A DNA stretch of 64,000 nucleotides, taken from the NCBI GenBank assembly GCA_025667525.1, contig CM046878.1, positions 79,029,696 to 79,093,695 of the forward strand. Direction: 5' to 3'. Below, one piece after another: positions 21,474 through 33,105 of the stretch. The stretch comes from Glebionis coronaria (taxonomy: Eukaryota > Streptophyta > Magnoliopsida > Asterales > Asteraceae). The stretch's first letter is position 1; each line of letters opens with the position of its first letter. The position numbers and the translations under genes were made by a program. The notes under the pieces were generated by a model that was not told the origin of the DNA, ran no database searches, and saw only the letters and a list, made by a program, of their open reading frames with translations.

Positions 21474-23697
21474 TGATGAGATGGCTTTTATACATGATCT
21501 CATCGTTCTTTTCGGGCTTTAAATGCATTAAAATGTCATAAAATACCATATATATGCTTGTATTTGTTTACTTGTGTGTTTTAGGTATGGATATCGTGAA
21601 AAAGACAAAAGATCACAAGAAACAAGGAAAAACGGACACGAGAAACGAAGCCGTACAAAGAACCGGGCCCTAGTTCATGAATTATCCAAGATAAACCCTT
21701 GAAGACTTGAAGATGTACAAGATTGATCCTCAAAATATGAAGAAATGACACTTAAAACCCTTGTATATTGATAATTACAAGTTTGGTCCCTTAAGTTTGT
21801 CAAAATTACAAAATGGTCCTTTAACTTTGAAGAATTGGCAAGATTAGTCCCTCAACAATTCTAAATTTTCAATTATTGTCCCTCATGAAGTCAAAGATAC
21901 AATGAAGACCTTTGAAGATCAAGAATGTCCAAAATCAGTCCTTCAACTATGCAAAAATGCCAAAAACAACCCTTGAAACCCTTTTACCAAAGTTTTGTGG
22001 CAAAACTATAAACTTTGAAAGTTTATTAACAAAGGAAAACGGGTTTAAAGGCTGACAAACTTGTTTTACCACCTTTCCCAAAACACAAGGACTTATTGTG
22101 TCATTTCCCTAAGTTTAAATCACACAAACACGCGCCAAACAACTTTATCCAACAAAAATCGGATCAAAGTTACTACTGTTCACCATTCATCCACCCAGAT
22201 TTACCATCCACTTAACAAAGGGTAAATTGCAATTACCTTAACACACGCTTGATTCACACAAGCAGAAACCCATCCCACACACAAAACCCTCAATCCCACT
22301 ACCCAAGTGACCCCACACTCAACCTCGTCCACCAATGAAAACACAACTTCCTCTCCAAGGAATCCGACGTTGCCAAATCAACAGCTTAGACTCATAGCTT
22401 AACCCCAAAGCTAAAATGAACGGTTTTGATCAAAATGGACAGCTCAACAACAACAAGCACTCAAGGGCATTCCTGGAAATTCATAGCTAGGGTTTTCATG
22501 TATTTCAGCATTCTAGAATCGTCTACTAGTCCTATATAAGGAGACCTCAACTTGTGAGAGTCCCTTGTTCCAGATTTTAGCTATTACTTTGTAATTCCTT
22601 TTTATTGAAATAAAATTGAGTTTTCTAAAAATTGTGATTTTCTTTCTTGTTATTTATAAAAGTTTGGTGATAGAATAGCTGAAATCTGAGTTCCATATTC
22701 ATGTTTTAAAGTTTTTGAAGGAAGGTTTTAAGTAATAAAGCTTGTGTTTCAAAAAGATCAAGTTTCATAGTTTGTGTTCATCATTGTGGTTTGTTGTTCT
22801 TAGCAGGTACAAGGAAGCTGGTGCTTGTTTTGCTAGCACCTCAGCTCAAACATTCCAAGGCTTGGATGTGAGTCTTGGAGGTTTGCATCTCTCTCCCTTT
22901 TTATTTTTCTGATTTTTATTGATTTTTTGGTGATTATGCATGTTTTATTGTGAATCTGTGTTTTTATGTTTGATTTGAGTTTCTGAGGTTGATTAATAGT
23001 TGTTAGGGTGGATTGGATCTTGTTTGATAGGTTAAAACACAAAAATCCTTTGGAAGATTGCAAAATCAGATTCCAAAGAGGTGTTTGGGTTAACTGATTC
23101 AAAGGGATTTAAGGCTTCCTTTGTTGTGGTACTTGGTTCTATTGAGTTGATACATGTTATTCTGGTGCTAAGTGTTGGTTATCTGCAAGTTTGGTAGCTA
23201 TTAACACCTAGATCCAACAATAGGCTATAAAATCTTGATTACTTGGTAATATTGGCAGAAATTTAAAGGACACCTAGATCTAATCATAGACTAGGGTTAA
23301 CAAGTGTTAAATGTAAGTTAATACAACCAGGGAAGTAGGATTTGAGTGTTGAATTTGGATTTGTGGTCATCTATATCAGAAAAAGCATATGTGTTCTTGA
23401 AGTTCATAATCAGTAACATGCATATGCTTTGATCTGCTTGTAGTCTTTGATTCAGTGATTGAAATAAGTTTGTTTGCGCTTATTAACAGTTATTATAGCT
23501 TGTGTATGCATTTGGTTCATTCTGGTTTGCTTATTCATGCTAAAATTGCTTAAGAGTGCATAACTGCTTATTTGCTAAGTCTGTGTCATATGTGGGCATT
23601 GTTGGCTTATTCTGTGCTCATTGGCTTATTGGAAGTGTGATATTTTGCTTGATTGTGACTCCTTACAACTCACTGGTTGTAAGGGTGCCTTTGTTAT
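21474..23697 (+). repeat. LTR G: diverged relative of the B LTR, interrupted by element C
   Basis: Begins TGATGAGATGG and follows the B LTR from its tip through the GGGCCC block near 21665, the TATATAAG box at 22533-22540, TTAGCAG at 22800-22806 with two stems, and the GACTCCTTACAA block near 23656. It stops where element C begins; the rest would resume beyond 64000. The preceding CCTAC (21469-21473) is a candidate target duplication. Divergence from B is considerable, so it is a sister family rather than a copy of B. Confidence 0.75.
22797..22878 (+). promoter_or_regulatory. Structured segment after TTAGCAG in LTR G
   Basis: After TTCTTAGCAG, GGTGCT (22820-22825) can pair with AGCACC (22835-22840), extended by AGCT on both sides. 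CCAAG (22855-22859) can pair with CTTGG (22874-22878). The position matches 2061-2164 in LTR B, but the stem sequences differ. Confidence 0.35.
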
Positions 23698-26253
23698 TGT
23701 AAAACCCGTAAAAATAAGGTCATAATTTAATTCTATTTTCAATTATTTTGTAGTATTTTATAACATTAAATACTATTATGCTTAACGGTTTAAGCTGAAA
23801 CCGATATTAAATATTATATTTTAATATTTTGACGAGTAACGAGGACTACTAGTGATCGCGATACCGACAGATGCCAAAATTTTATATTTTATTATCGATC
23901 GTTCGATATTTAATATTTTCAACGATATCATTTTAATTATGTATCGAGTCGTTATATTATTATTTTTCGTGTGTGTTTAAACTTTTAAAAAGTATTTTTA
24001 CGAAACCCGAGTCTAGTAAATATTTGTAAAATTGACTAATAGTCATTTCCGGCATTTTTAGCTAACTATTTTTATTTTGAGCCACAACTATTGCAAAATT
24101 ACAACAATGATCCCTCAAGCACTATATAAAAAGCCTAAACAAACACACACATCACATTATTTCCACTAAAATTTTCTCTCTCTCTCTCCTTGTTTTTCTT
24201 TTTTGGCCGTGACTTCAAACCCACCACCAAACCCATACATTTTCAATTTTAACTTGATTTTGGCAACGATTTGAGCAAAACTAAAGCAAGACACTCTTAT
24301 AAATGATCAAGGATCATTTTGGTAAAAGAAAATCTTACATGCAAGGTATTTTTATTTTTTATGTTGGTAGGTAGAAGCCATGATCATGCATGGTGTTCTT
24401 GCCATGATCAATGGTATTGTTGCAAGAATCTTGTTAAAAACTTCATTTTGATTCAAAGGTTTTTATTTTTATGATGATTTGGATGTTATGGTTCATATAT
24501 GTTGATGTTAGGGTATAGGAATGAATATTTCTATGGTTGGTTTTGATCAAAAAGGTGATTTTATGCAAGTTTTTAATAGTCATTTTATAACAGTAAGTAA
24601 ACAGTAAAATCCAAATTTTTATGTTTTGAAAATGGCTTAACTTATAGCCTAGAGTTGTAGATAATTTTATTAGCTTCGATTTGATATAAGGTAGAGCTTC
24701 TAGCTCCAAACGAGCGCGAAGTTATGATGTTTTGATTGATCGTGTACCGGGAGACGAGTATCGGCACTACATATAGTTGTTGATATTTGGATCGAATCTC
24801 GGGGACTATAAATTGAAGTTTTGAAATGTGTAACCTACTGATAATGAGGTGTTTACCTTATAGGTTGAGTTTACTTTAAAACCCGAGTGTCGGTTTTGTA
24901 AACGGAGTCGTTTAAATAAGTTAAAACGGTTTTATGAAAAATTAACGTAAATCTGTCCGGATTTTGTAGTTTGAAAATGAGTCGGGTAAAGGACTTTAAA
25001 AGTAATTTCATTTTATAAACTTGTAGGAGGACTTTCTATATAGAGTAAGTTAGTTTATCGAGTCGTTTCATAAACGGTTGCCAAGTTTAAAATGGGTAAA
25101 TAAGCTAGTACATGTAGTATGTACCGGCGGACTTGTTAAAAGTGTAAAATGGTAAAGTAAATGTGTAGTAGAGTATAATGAAGTTATTTATATCATTTTC
25201 TCTCGAGTTTGTCGTGATTTTATGAGTCGAGTTTTATATTCTTATGTATGGTTTATTTCTCGAGTCTATTATTAATGTACGCACCTTATTTGCTAGGTTG
25301 CGGTTGTCGTGTTTATCGGGCATCTACTATCGTCGGCGATCGTCTTCAACTACTTCTACTACTTAAGGTGAGTCTATAGCCTCGCTTTATAGTAGTTATT
25401 AAATGATTTTAAACCCGCGAGGGGCATACATGTTTTTATAAACATAGAACACAAGTCTTTTATGGTATGCTTGTCCCTCTTTGAATGGACCCGTGGTTGC
25501 CTTTAAATTGCATTAAGTGATTGCCATTGTTAAAGCCTCAGTTATGGATCGTTAATTAACCTATGATGGGTTAACCGCTAGTACAATTAATAGATCTATG
25601 GGGGAAGCCGTCCCGGTTCAGTTTGTGTGGACTTGTCACAGAAGCTTAGGCCCGACCTCTACACTGTTTGAACATATTGTATTGAGAAGTCAGGTATACG
25701 GCAATGTACCAATAATCTGGGGGTAATGACAATTAATAAATCTCCTGTCTTATCAGACCTCTAAAGGGAGTGTCTAAGGGCTCGGTTCCATGAGCTTATT
25801 TCAATTTATGCTATATACAATTATCATTGTTGATGCAAATTATTATTCGATGCTTAATATGCATGCCACAAACTTATAATCTTTGCTTGTGTTCAAATTG
25901 ATTACATAAACCTATAGATTTCACTCGGCATTTTTGCTGATTGTTTTACTCACATGTATTTCAGGTAATCATGAAGTGGAAGCTTGGAGGTCACGGGAAT
26001 GAAGTTGTGCACTGCTTTTGTTGTTCAAACTCTTTGATTTATTTATCGTTCCATTTTTAAAACAAACTAATATGTTGTTTTAACTTATCTTTTGGTAACG
26101 ATTACTTGGGACTACGCTACTCTGATGAATGTTTTAGGAACGATAAATTTGAAACGTCTCTTTTTGAGTCGTTCTTCATAAATTTTGTGTTTTTATACCA
26201 TTGTTTAGCACCCAAAGATATATTCCGCTGCGTGTAAATTTGGGGGTGTTAAA
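23698..26253 (+). repeat. LTR of element C, first copy (about 2556 bp)
   Basis: Direct repeat of 48650-51211 with scattered substitutions and small indels. It starts TGTAAAACCCG and ends near GGGGGTGTTAAA. A canonical CA end is absent, so the right boundary is approximate and is set by the adjacent primer site. TATATAAAA at 24123-24131 is the promoter candidate, with a CT-rich run at 24172-24189 after it. Confidence 0.8.
24123..24131 (+). promoter_or_regulatory. Candidate TATA box of the element C LTR
   Basis: TATATAAAA, preserved in the second LTR at 49076-49084, about 425 bases from the LTR start. Confidence 0.5.
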
Positions 26254-26256
26254 GAT

Positions 26257-26270
26257 TGGTACCAGAGCCA
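26257..26270 (+). promoter_or_regulatory. Primer-binding site of element C, tRNA-iMet type
   Basis: TGGTACCAGAGCCA, close to the complement of the initiator tRNA-Met 3' end. In the second unit the matching place (51215-51219) has lost nine bases, including most of this site. Confidence 0.7.
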
Positions 26271-27126
26271 TGAGTTATAAAGAACTAGGTCTTTATTTTA
26301 AAAACCTAAACTATAACTGTCAGTTTTTATTTTTCAAAGAGTCGGTGCACATGACTTCGCGTGACTTCAGGTTCAAGCTACTTCTGAGATTACAATTTTA
26401 GTATACGTTATTACGTATACCTGATTGGCAAGTTTTATAAATAAATACTATGATCCATTTATGGATATATATTTATATCTAGGATCCCTTTATCGATATA
26501 TATTTATGTCGTTAAACTTTTCGATAAAAGTTTATCATTTATTAATGATTAACTTAAATAAATACAATGAATTTAAAGATCTTTCTGTATTTATTTTTGA
26601 AGTAATTAAATTGCTTTTATTGCAAAATTTTATATTATGACCTTACATACCTTCATCTGCGCGCGTTACTTTCATTGTTTAACCCTTTGTGATATCTATA
26701 TAGATATCCAAACCGCTTTCCGGCTGTTTGTGCTTGGACGTCTTGAAACGTAATATCTAGAATATTGTGTAGCTCAATGTGTCCTTAGAATTGACTAACT
26801 GCCATCGTGTGGGTCACACATTTTGAAACGCTTCCAATAATCGTGTTGAATAATATCATGGGTTTTCATAATATTTTGTTGATTTTTATCACCGTTTTAC
26901 ACGGCATACGAAGATTTAATTCATTGACATTTATATGTATCGACTCAGAAGTGTATTGTTCGCTTATATCTCGGTAACGTCATCGTCATTTTATAAATCA
27001 TCGTCTAGATTATGGCGCTAGATTGGAATACGATTTTAGATCTATAAACTTGTATTATCCTCTTTCATTAACCTTCTTGCTCCCGGAACGCAACCTATGA
27101 ATGTTCCATTCTTTTCTTGTTATGTT

Positions 27127-27131
27127 TTGTG
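27127..27131 (+). repeat. Target-site duplication of copia, left copy (TTGTG)
   Basis: Repeated at 44942-44946 and present once in the uninterrupted unit 2 near 52075, where flanking sequence on both sides matches. Confidence 0.92.
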
Positions 27132-27462
27132 TGTTAGAAATACGTTTTAACGTATATTAGAAGTATCGGTCACTCCACAATATGATTTATGTTGTAATAG
27201 CTCGTAGTTAGTAATTAGTTATTATTTGCTTATTAACTTAAGTAAGAACCGGTCCATGGGCTTGTCATGGACCGGCCCAAGCCCATGTTATGCTTGGAAC
27301 TATAAATACCCCTTTCCACTAAGGAAAGGGGTTGGTTGTTGTCATTTCTTGTTTTCCATATTAATAAAATACACATAGTTTCTCTCACTTTCTCTCTCTA
27401 ACTTTCTCTCTCTAGAAATCAACAAACCCCTTCATAGATTCATTGATTATCAATATTCTACA
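27132..27462 (+). repeat. 5' LTR of copia (331 bp)
   Basis: TGTTAG...TCTACA, apparently identical to 44611-44941. It has an inverted pair ATACGTT / AACGTAT at the tip, a 10-bp stem CCGGTCCATG (27249-27258) / CATGGACCGG (27266-27275), TATAAATA at 27301-27308, and a 9-bp stem CCCCTTTCC (27309-27317) / GGAAAGGGG (27323-27331) just after it. A CT-rich run follows. Confidence 0.95.
27301..27308 (+). promoter_or_regulatory. TATA box of the copia LTR
   Basis: TATAAATA, repeated in the 3' LTR at 44780-44787. It lies directly upstream of a perfect 9-bp hairpin that would fall near the start of the RNA. Confidence 0.65.
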
Positions 27463-27464
27463 TT

Positions 27465-27476
27465 TGGTATCAGAGC
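27465..27476 (+). promoter_or_regulatory. Primer-binding site of copia, tRNA-iMet type
   Basis: TGGTATCAGAGC, two bases after the 5' LTR, is the standard initiator-Met primer site of plant copia elements. Confidence 0.92.
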
Positions 27477-27727
27477 TATGGGGTGATTTAAGGTGGTGAT
27501 TTGTGTGGTTTTTTAGTTTTTGATTGTATTAGTGTTCTTTAAGAAAAATCATCTTGATTCTTGGTGTTTTTGGTGTTTTTGTGATTGGGATTAGTGGATA
27601 AGTATTAGTTGTTACTTATTTTAGTCGAAAGCACAAAACTTTTTGAGTTATTTGGTCAAAATCTGGGCTTAATCTTAAGTTTTACTGTTCGACTGTTCAT
27701 CGGAGGAAGTTTCTGTTTATTCAGCAA

Positions 27728-28170
27728 AACTTCCGGATCAAGGAGTTCCGGATCAAGAAGTTCCGGATCAAGGAGTTCCGGATCAAGGAGTTCCGGATCA
27801 AGGGGTTCCGAGTCAAGAAGTTCCGAATCAAGAAACTTCCGAACCAAGAAGTTCCGGATCAAGAAACTTCCGAGTCAAGAAGTTCCGAATCAAGAAACTT
27901 CCGAACCAAGAAGTTCCGGATCAAGAAACTTCCGAGTCAAGAAGTTCCGGATCAAGCCAAACTTCCGAACCAAGAACTTCCGAGTCAAGAAGTTCCGGAT
28001 CAAGCCAAACTTCCGAACCAAGAACTTCCGAGTCAAGAGGTTCCGGATCAAGCCAAAGTTCCGAACCAAGAACTTCCGAACCAAGAAGTTCCGAATCAAT
28101 CCAAAAGTTCCGAATCAAGGTAATCTTCCGAATCAAACTTCCGAATCAACAAAAAGTTCCGAATCAAGGG
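27728..28170 (+). repeat. TTCCG array in the copia leader
   Basis: About 28 copies of a ~15-base unit with core (A/G)(A/G)(G/C)TTCCG(G/A)(A/G)(T/C)CAAG, some grouped into 30-base pairs, lie between the primer site and gag. One frame is open through it as a Ser/Arg/Lys-rich stretch, but that frame has no ATG and lies in the leader. The core TTCCGGAT / TTCCGAAT recurs in the second array at 37816-38277. Confidence 0.85.
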
Positions 28171-28306
28171 TTATTTTGCTTGTTTTTTCGACGATTTTTT
28201 AGAGGATTTAATCTTGGTTTCTTACAACAAAAACACAACACAATTCACAAGCTTTACTTCACTGCTCGATCAACCGATAATCTCTGTTTCTTTGAAGAAA
28301 AACAAA

Positions 28307-30286
28307 ATGAATCCAAATTCAGTAATGCCTCAGATGACATCTCTTACGGATATATCAATCATAACGGGAACTGATAGCCGTCCACTGATGCTTATTAAAG
28401 AGGTGTTTGAGGCATGGCAAGGTCGAATGATGCAATATCTAAAGGGGAAACCGACATACGGAAGGCTTATGGTCAAATCGATTTTGAATGGTCCACTCGA
28501 CTATGGTACCATTACGGTTGACAACGTGACTAGACCACGAGAATTTGAAGAACTCACTCCAGCTCAACAACTTGTTGCAGATGCAGATGAAAAAGCTCTT
28601 CAAACAATTCTCCAAGCTCTTCCCCATGACATCTATAGGATGGTGAGTCAGTATACGGTGGCAAAGGATCTATGGGAACGTCTTAAGGTGTTGCTACAAG
28701 GAACGTCTCTCACCAAACAGGAAAGGGAATGTCAGTTGTATGACCTGTTTGATAGATTCACCTACAACCCAGGGGAAACGCTTCACGATTATTACTTCAG
28801 ATTCACCACACTCATGAATGATCTGAATGTATACAATCTCGTGATTGCACCATTTCAGGTTAACACCAAATTCTTGAATACTCTACCTCAAGCTGAATGG
28901 GGTGAGTACATTACCGATGTCAAGTTAACCAGGGATCTGCATAAGTGCAATTTGGATCAAATATATGCCTTCCTTCAGCAGCATGAGAAGCATGTGATTA
29001 TGCACCGTTCTCCTCGCGGTATGTACCCAGATTCCTTAGCTTTGATGGCGAATCAACCAAGCTTGTCTCACAACAACACACCTTATATCTTGGGACATCA
29101 AGCTTATCATCAATCACCTTACATGACACCAGCCTTTCCCCAATACTCGATTCTACCACAACCACCCACCTCACATCAGCAACAATATCGGTTCAATGCA
29201 CCCTCACCACAGTATGCTTCACAATTTCATCCAGAAAATGTTGCACCTTATGCAGCATATCCAACAAGCTACCCTGATCAAATGAGTCTTCCTTCTACTG
29301 ATTATGCAGCTCATCCAGATCAAGCACTGTATTGTGATGATGAGGAAGTCCCAGTTCCTGTATTCCAACAAGGAGCTGACCCAGTTGAAGTGCTAACTAC
29401 TATGTCTGCTTATCTCACAAGAACTTTAAGCAAACGAGGATTCAGAGGATCAGCTCCTACCAACAATCAGTTGAGGAATTCATCCAATTCTCGCCAACAA
29501 GCTACAATTGAGAATGGCAGGGTAATGGTTCAGCCAATTCAACCATATCAGGGGAGAACTTCCACATCAACCAATGTTCGCACCGTCAATCCTGCTCCTG
29601 CTCCAATGGTCAACAACCCTCCACGGGCTAATACAGGCAAGTTGAGAATGATTACATGCTACAACTGCAAGGAAGAGGGTCATATGTCCAGGGATTGTAA
29701 GAAACCCAAGAGGAGAAGGGATGGACAGTGGTTTGCAGAAAAGATCTATCTGGTAAATGCTCAGGCGCAAGGAAGGGAACTTGATGAAGAGGAGCTTGCA
29801 TTTCTTGCTGACCCAGGGATTGCTGAACAAGACGTTGTCACTACGCAGAATGCAGCTTACCAAGCCGATGATCTTGATGCATATGACTCCGACTGTGATG
29901 ACTTTCAATCTGCAAAGGCTGCTCTCATGGCAACTATCTCCAGCTTAGGGCCAGAAAAGAGATCTGAGGTACTTATTAATACCACCGATAATTCCACTGA
30001 TGCTAGTATTCAGCCACATCAAGTTGTGCAAGAGAGTGCTGACTCGAATGAATCTTCGGTGGTGAGTCCTTCAAACGAGGAGACAAACAATGATAGCAAT
30101 ATCAATGTGAGTCCCCAGACTTCGAGTGAATCACAACCGGGACCCAGTTCGCATACGCCTACTCCTGCTCAACAAGATTTGGTAATGGTTCCGGCTACAT
30201 TACTTAGCCAAATGAATGCTGCACTCTTAGAAACCTTAGCTAAGAATAAGAATTTGTCTGATGAGCTTGCCTTAAGCAATGAGTAG
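28307..30286 (+). CDS. gag: Copia Gag
   Basis: Gag forms the particle and binds element RNA. The ATG at 28307 (MNPNSVMPQM) is chosen as the first in-frame ATG; the frame is open somewhat upstream only from a TTG. A UBN2/Retrotran_gag-like domain spans roughly residues 25-230, with FEAWQGRMMQYLKG near the start, the VAKDLWERLKVL block and LHDYYFRFTTLMNDL. A Pro/Gln/Tyr-rich region follows. A canonical zinc knuckle CYNCKEEGHMSRDC lies near residue 450, followed by a basic KKPKRRRDG patch. The C-terminal third is acidic and Ser/Gln-rich. The TAG stop at 30284-30286 is followed immediately by an open frame in another phase that continues as a coiled-coil protein, suggesting that the two once were, or are, one polyprotein. 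Confidence 0.88.
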   Translation: MNPNSVMPQMTSLTDISIITGTDSRPLMLIKEVFEAWQGRMMQYLKGKPTYGRLMVKSILNGPLDYGTITVDNVTRPREFEELTPAQQLVADADEKALQTILQALPHDIYRMVSQYTVAKDLWERLKVLLQGTSLTKQERECQLYDLFDRFTYNPGETLHDYYFRFTTLMNDLNVYNLVIAPFQVNTKFLNTLPQAEWGEYITDVKLTRDLHKCNLDQIYAFLQQHEKHVIMHRSPRGMYPDSLALMANQPSLSHNNTPYILGHQAYHQSPYMTPAFPQYSILPQPPTSHQQQYRFNAPSPQYASQFHPENVAPYAAYPTSYPDQMSLPSTDYAAHPDQALYCDDEEVPVPVFQQGADPVEVLTTMSAYLTRTLSKRGFRGSAPTNNQLRNSSNSRQQATIENGRVMVQPIQPYQGRTSTSTNVRTVNPAPAPMVNNPPRANTGKLRMITCYNCKEEGHMSRDCKKPKRRRDGQWFAEKIYLVNAQAQGRELDEEELAFLADPGIAEQDVVTTQNAAYQADDLDAYDSDCDDFQSAKAALMATISSLGPEKRSEVLINTTDNSTDASIQPHQVVQESADSNESSVVSPSNEETNNDSNINVSPQTSSESQPGPSSHTPTPAQQDLVMVPATLLSQMNAALLETLAKNKNLSDELALSNE

Positions 30287-30294
30287 TACAAACT

Positions 30295-33105
30295 TTGGAA
30301 TTAGTGCCTTCGTCAAGTGTTCTCACAAATCTAGAATATGATCATTTTAGAAACAAACAAATGGGTCACTTGCAAGAGATCGAAAACTTAAGAGCAAATC
30401 TGTCTAATGAACTTAAAGAAAAGGAGTTAGTGGTCACTAATTTTCAAAAACTTCAAACTGATTTTGAATTACTCGAATATAAGAAGAATGAAATGGAGAT
30501 TAATGCTGCTAATAAGATTAGAAGTCTAGACTACTTGCTTTTAAGACAATACGCTGCTTCTCAACTAGTGCACTTATTTGATGCTTCGTTTAGAGAGTTT
30601 AACTTATCACGTCAAAAAGGCCTTCCCCCTAACCCAAAGTATGCAAAACAAGCTTTTAGACATAGTCCAAGATTGTATAATGCAACTCAATTAGGATTGG
30701 CTTTAGACCCGATTGTTTTTCCCGATGATCGAACAAATAAGGATCTAGTTGATGAGGATCGGTCATACAATTCAGCAAAATATCCAGATTGTGATTATTT
30801 TAAAATGAATAAGGAGCTTGCAAAAACTGATTTTAGAGTTCGCTTCCATATGGATAAGGATCTCATTACAGCACCAACCTACATGATAGAGGAAGAAAGC
30901 CCTAGTACATTTCCTACACTTGTCAACATGGAAGGTCCTAAGGATATTCCAAAGAATCTTCCACCTGTTAGCACTGTATGGTTAAACTTGCAAGAGATTA
31001 ACCGATACTTTACTAACTTTGACAAGGTCATTTTGGAATGTACGACTTCAAATGGCTTAAACGCCAGAGAATGGGCTTTCGAACACATGAACGAGGTGTT
31101 TAAAACTGAGATCAATCCGTTTGTCGAAAGTCTAAAAGGAAGTTTTGCATCTCTTAAGGAAAATCTTCAGTTTGAAATTGGGGAAGTTCAAAAAGTGTTT
31201 TATGAAATGGACACCGCTTACGAACTGCAACTAATTGAAAAGGAAAAGATTTTAACCGAATATGACCGATTCTTGTCCGAAGTAATCTCGTGTGATGTGC
31301 TTACTACTGTAAATGTTAATTATTCAAATGAGCTTACATCCGCTATGATGAATTGTGATGCTGTGCATATTTGTGATGATGTTTGTGATCTTTCTGTAAA
31401 TGTTGCTGAAACTGTAAATGAGGTAGATAATCATTCTTGTCACGAATCTAACGCTGAGTTTTTAAAGCTACAAGATTCTTATAATTTACTTTCACAACGC
31501 TTTAATCAACTAGAACAACATTGTATATCTTTAGAATTAAAACAACAAGCTCAAAATGAAAATCTTTTGATATCAAATGTTTGTGAAAACGGTGTTGAGA
31601 CAAGTGACAAGATGATTGAAATTGTTAAGACATTAGAGGAAGAAATCATGAGATTGAAGAGAGAGGTTTCATCAAAGGAAACATTAAAAATGGAACTAGA
31701 GGCTGCAGAGTCTAAAAACCAAGTCTTAGAAATTAGACTATCATCTGTTCTAGGGGAGATGGATCGGACAAGACAGGGATTATCCGCTCTTTATGGTTCA
31801 CTAGAAGAACGCTTCGCTTTTAATGCGGCACAGCAACAATATTTTGTTGAACAACTGAACCAAAAGTGCGAGGAAATCTCTGATTTGAACATCCTGCTCA
31901 TAGACAAAAATATGGTTTTGGCTGAGTTAAAGGAGACACTTCTTCTCACCCGAAAAGAAGTTATTGATAACTTAGCTACCGACTCTGCACCGTCCACTAG
32001 TGCTCCAACAACCAAATCAGTAGTGCTTTATAAGAATCCGCTTCATAAGAGAAACCCGGTTACCTACGATGACTATATGAGGAATGCCATTAAGCATGTC
32101 GATCTTCTTAGGGATATTTTAGACGATCTTTATGCCTTAGATCCCTCTAGTAGCGACTATTATTCGGCTCATGAATATGTTAAGCGAGTTCAATATTGCT
32201 TGGCTTATTTGCAATACATAGGTACACCAGGTTCTGCACTACTTAATAATAGGCCCATTGCTGTCACTCCATTTAATAAGACTCCAGGAGCGAAACCGTC
32301 ATTGGCACAATCAAGTAAGACACCATTAAAATCTGTTGCTAATGTTCCCACTTTGCCTTCTACAGGATTAAAAGCGACTACTAAGGCTAAAGGATCGCCA
32401 CTCAAGAAAGCTAAGATCAAGCCCTCCACTAGTAGTGCCACAAAGAAGAAAGTAGAAGTTCACAATAGGAATGCTAGTTCAGTTTTAAATAAAACGAATC
32501 ATGTTAAGACTAAAAGCTCTGCGCCTGTGCAGCAGCCTAAACCATTCGTGAATTCTGATTTAAATTGTTGGAATTGTAATGAATGTATGTTTTCCCAGCG
32601 TCATGATTTGTGTCTGATTGATCACGTTAATGAAATGAATGATATTAAGAATGGTCTTGAATGGAAGCCAACGGGTAGAACTCGTGCCCAAGTTGGCTGG
32701 CAATGGCGTCCCACTGGTAGGACCTTTACATTAGATGGAAAAATGTGCCCTTTAACTAGGAATGCATCCATTGAGGTTAGGTCTGAGCGTCCTTTAGTTA
32801 GGAACACTCGCACTCAAGTATGGAAACAGCGCCCTTTAATTAGGTCAGCCCCCACTATAGTGCCTATCAGTGAAGAAATACCTCAGGATTTGAGCCAACT
32901 AGAATCTACACCACCTATTAAGAAAAAGAAGGCTAGGAAATCTAAGAAACCTAGAGTTAGCAAATCTAAGATTATTAAATCTGTACCTGCTAATAACAAG
33001 GAACACTCAGATTCCGATACCTCTACATTGTCTTTGTGTGGTGATATTTTCAGGTGGTCCAAATCATCCTGTGGTATTTGGACTCCGGTTGTTCAAAACA
33101 TATGA
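30295..33105 (+). CDS. Copia linker ORF between Gag and Pol (coiled coil, unknown role)
   Basis: This frame is open from 30283 to 33105 and has no early ATG (first at 30361), so it is probably expressed by frameshift from gag rather than by itself. The protein is about 936 residues. It starts with a leucine/glutamate-rich coiled coil ([19 protein letters not shown]) and has a second long coiled coil around residues 400-560. Then comes a block near residue 580 ([19 protein letters not shown]), a Lys/Ser/Pro-rich basic stretch and a short Cys cluster near residue 760. Tandem WKPTGR / WRPTGR-type motifs follow near residues 785-805. The end overlaps pol in another frame at 33054-33105. In related Asteraceae copia polyproteins this material lies between the zinc knuckle and the protease; its function is not known to me. 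Confidence 0.7.
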   Translation: MELVPSSSVLTNLEYDHFRNKQMGHLQEIENLRANLSNELKEKELVVTNFQKLQTDFELLEYKKNEMEINAANKIRSLDYLLLRQYAASQLVHLFDASFREFNLSRQKGLPPNPKYAKQAFRHSPRLYNATQLGLALDPIVFPDDRTNKDLVDEDRSYNSAKYPDCDYFKMNKELAKTDFRVRFHMDKDLITAPTYMIEEESPSTFPTLVNMEGPKDIPKNLPPVSTVWLNLQEINRYFTNFDKVILECTTSNGLNAREWAFEHMNEVFKTEINPFVESLKGSFASLKENLQFEIGEVQKVFYEMDTAYELQLIEKEKILTEYDRFLSEVISCDVLTTVNVNYSNELTSAMMNCDAVHICDDVCDLSVNVAETVNEVDNHSCHESNAEFLKLQDSYNLLSQRFNQLEQHCISLELKQQAQNENLLISNVCENGVETSDKMIEIVKTLEEEIMRLKREVSSKETLKMELEAAESKNQVLEIRLSSVLGEMDRTRQGLSALYGSLEERFAFNAAQQQYFVEQLNQKCEEISDLNILLIDKNMVLAELKETLLLTRKEVIDNLATDSAPSTSAPTTKSVVLYKNPLHKRNPVTYDDYMRNAIKHVDLLRDILDDLYALDPSSSDYYSAHEYVKRVQYCLAYLQYIGTPGSALLNNRPIAVTPFNKTPGAKPSLAQSSKTPLKSVANVPTLPSTGLKATTKAKGSPLKKAKIKPSTSSATKKKVEVHNRNASSVLNKTNHVKTKSSAPVQQPKPFVNSDLNCWNCNECMFSQRHDLCLIDHVNEMNDIKNGLEWKPTGRTRAQVGWQWRPTGRTFTLDGKMCPLTRNASIEVRSERPLVRNTRTQVWKQRPLIRSAPTIVPISEEIPQDLSQLESTPPIKKKKARKSKKPRVSKSKIIKSVPANNKEHSDSDTSTLSLCGDIFRWSKSSCGIWTPVVQNI

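Larger units (their letters stand above)
26254..27131 (+). other. Internal region of element C, unit 1, left part
   Basis: AT-rich sequence with no ORF that looks like gag, repeated at 51212-52077. It is cut by the copia insertion. The target duplication TTGTG lies at 27127-27131. Confidence 0.6.

Noticed and set aside
27728..28170. CRISPR-like regular repeats
   Set aside because: Short degenerate units without unique spacers in an eukaryotic retrotransposon leader; not a CRISPR array.
27609..28202. 197-codon Ser/Arg-rich frame over the copia leader array
   Set aside because: It has no ATG; the frame is open because the repeat unit length is mostly a multiple of three and lacks stops. It is treated as a repeat array.
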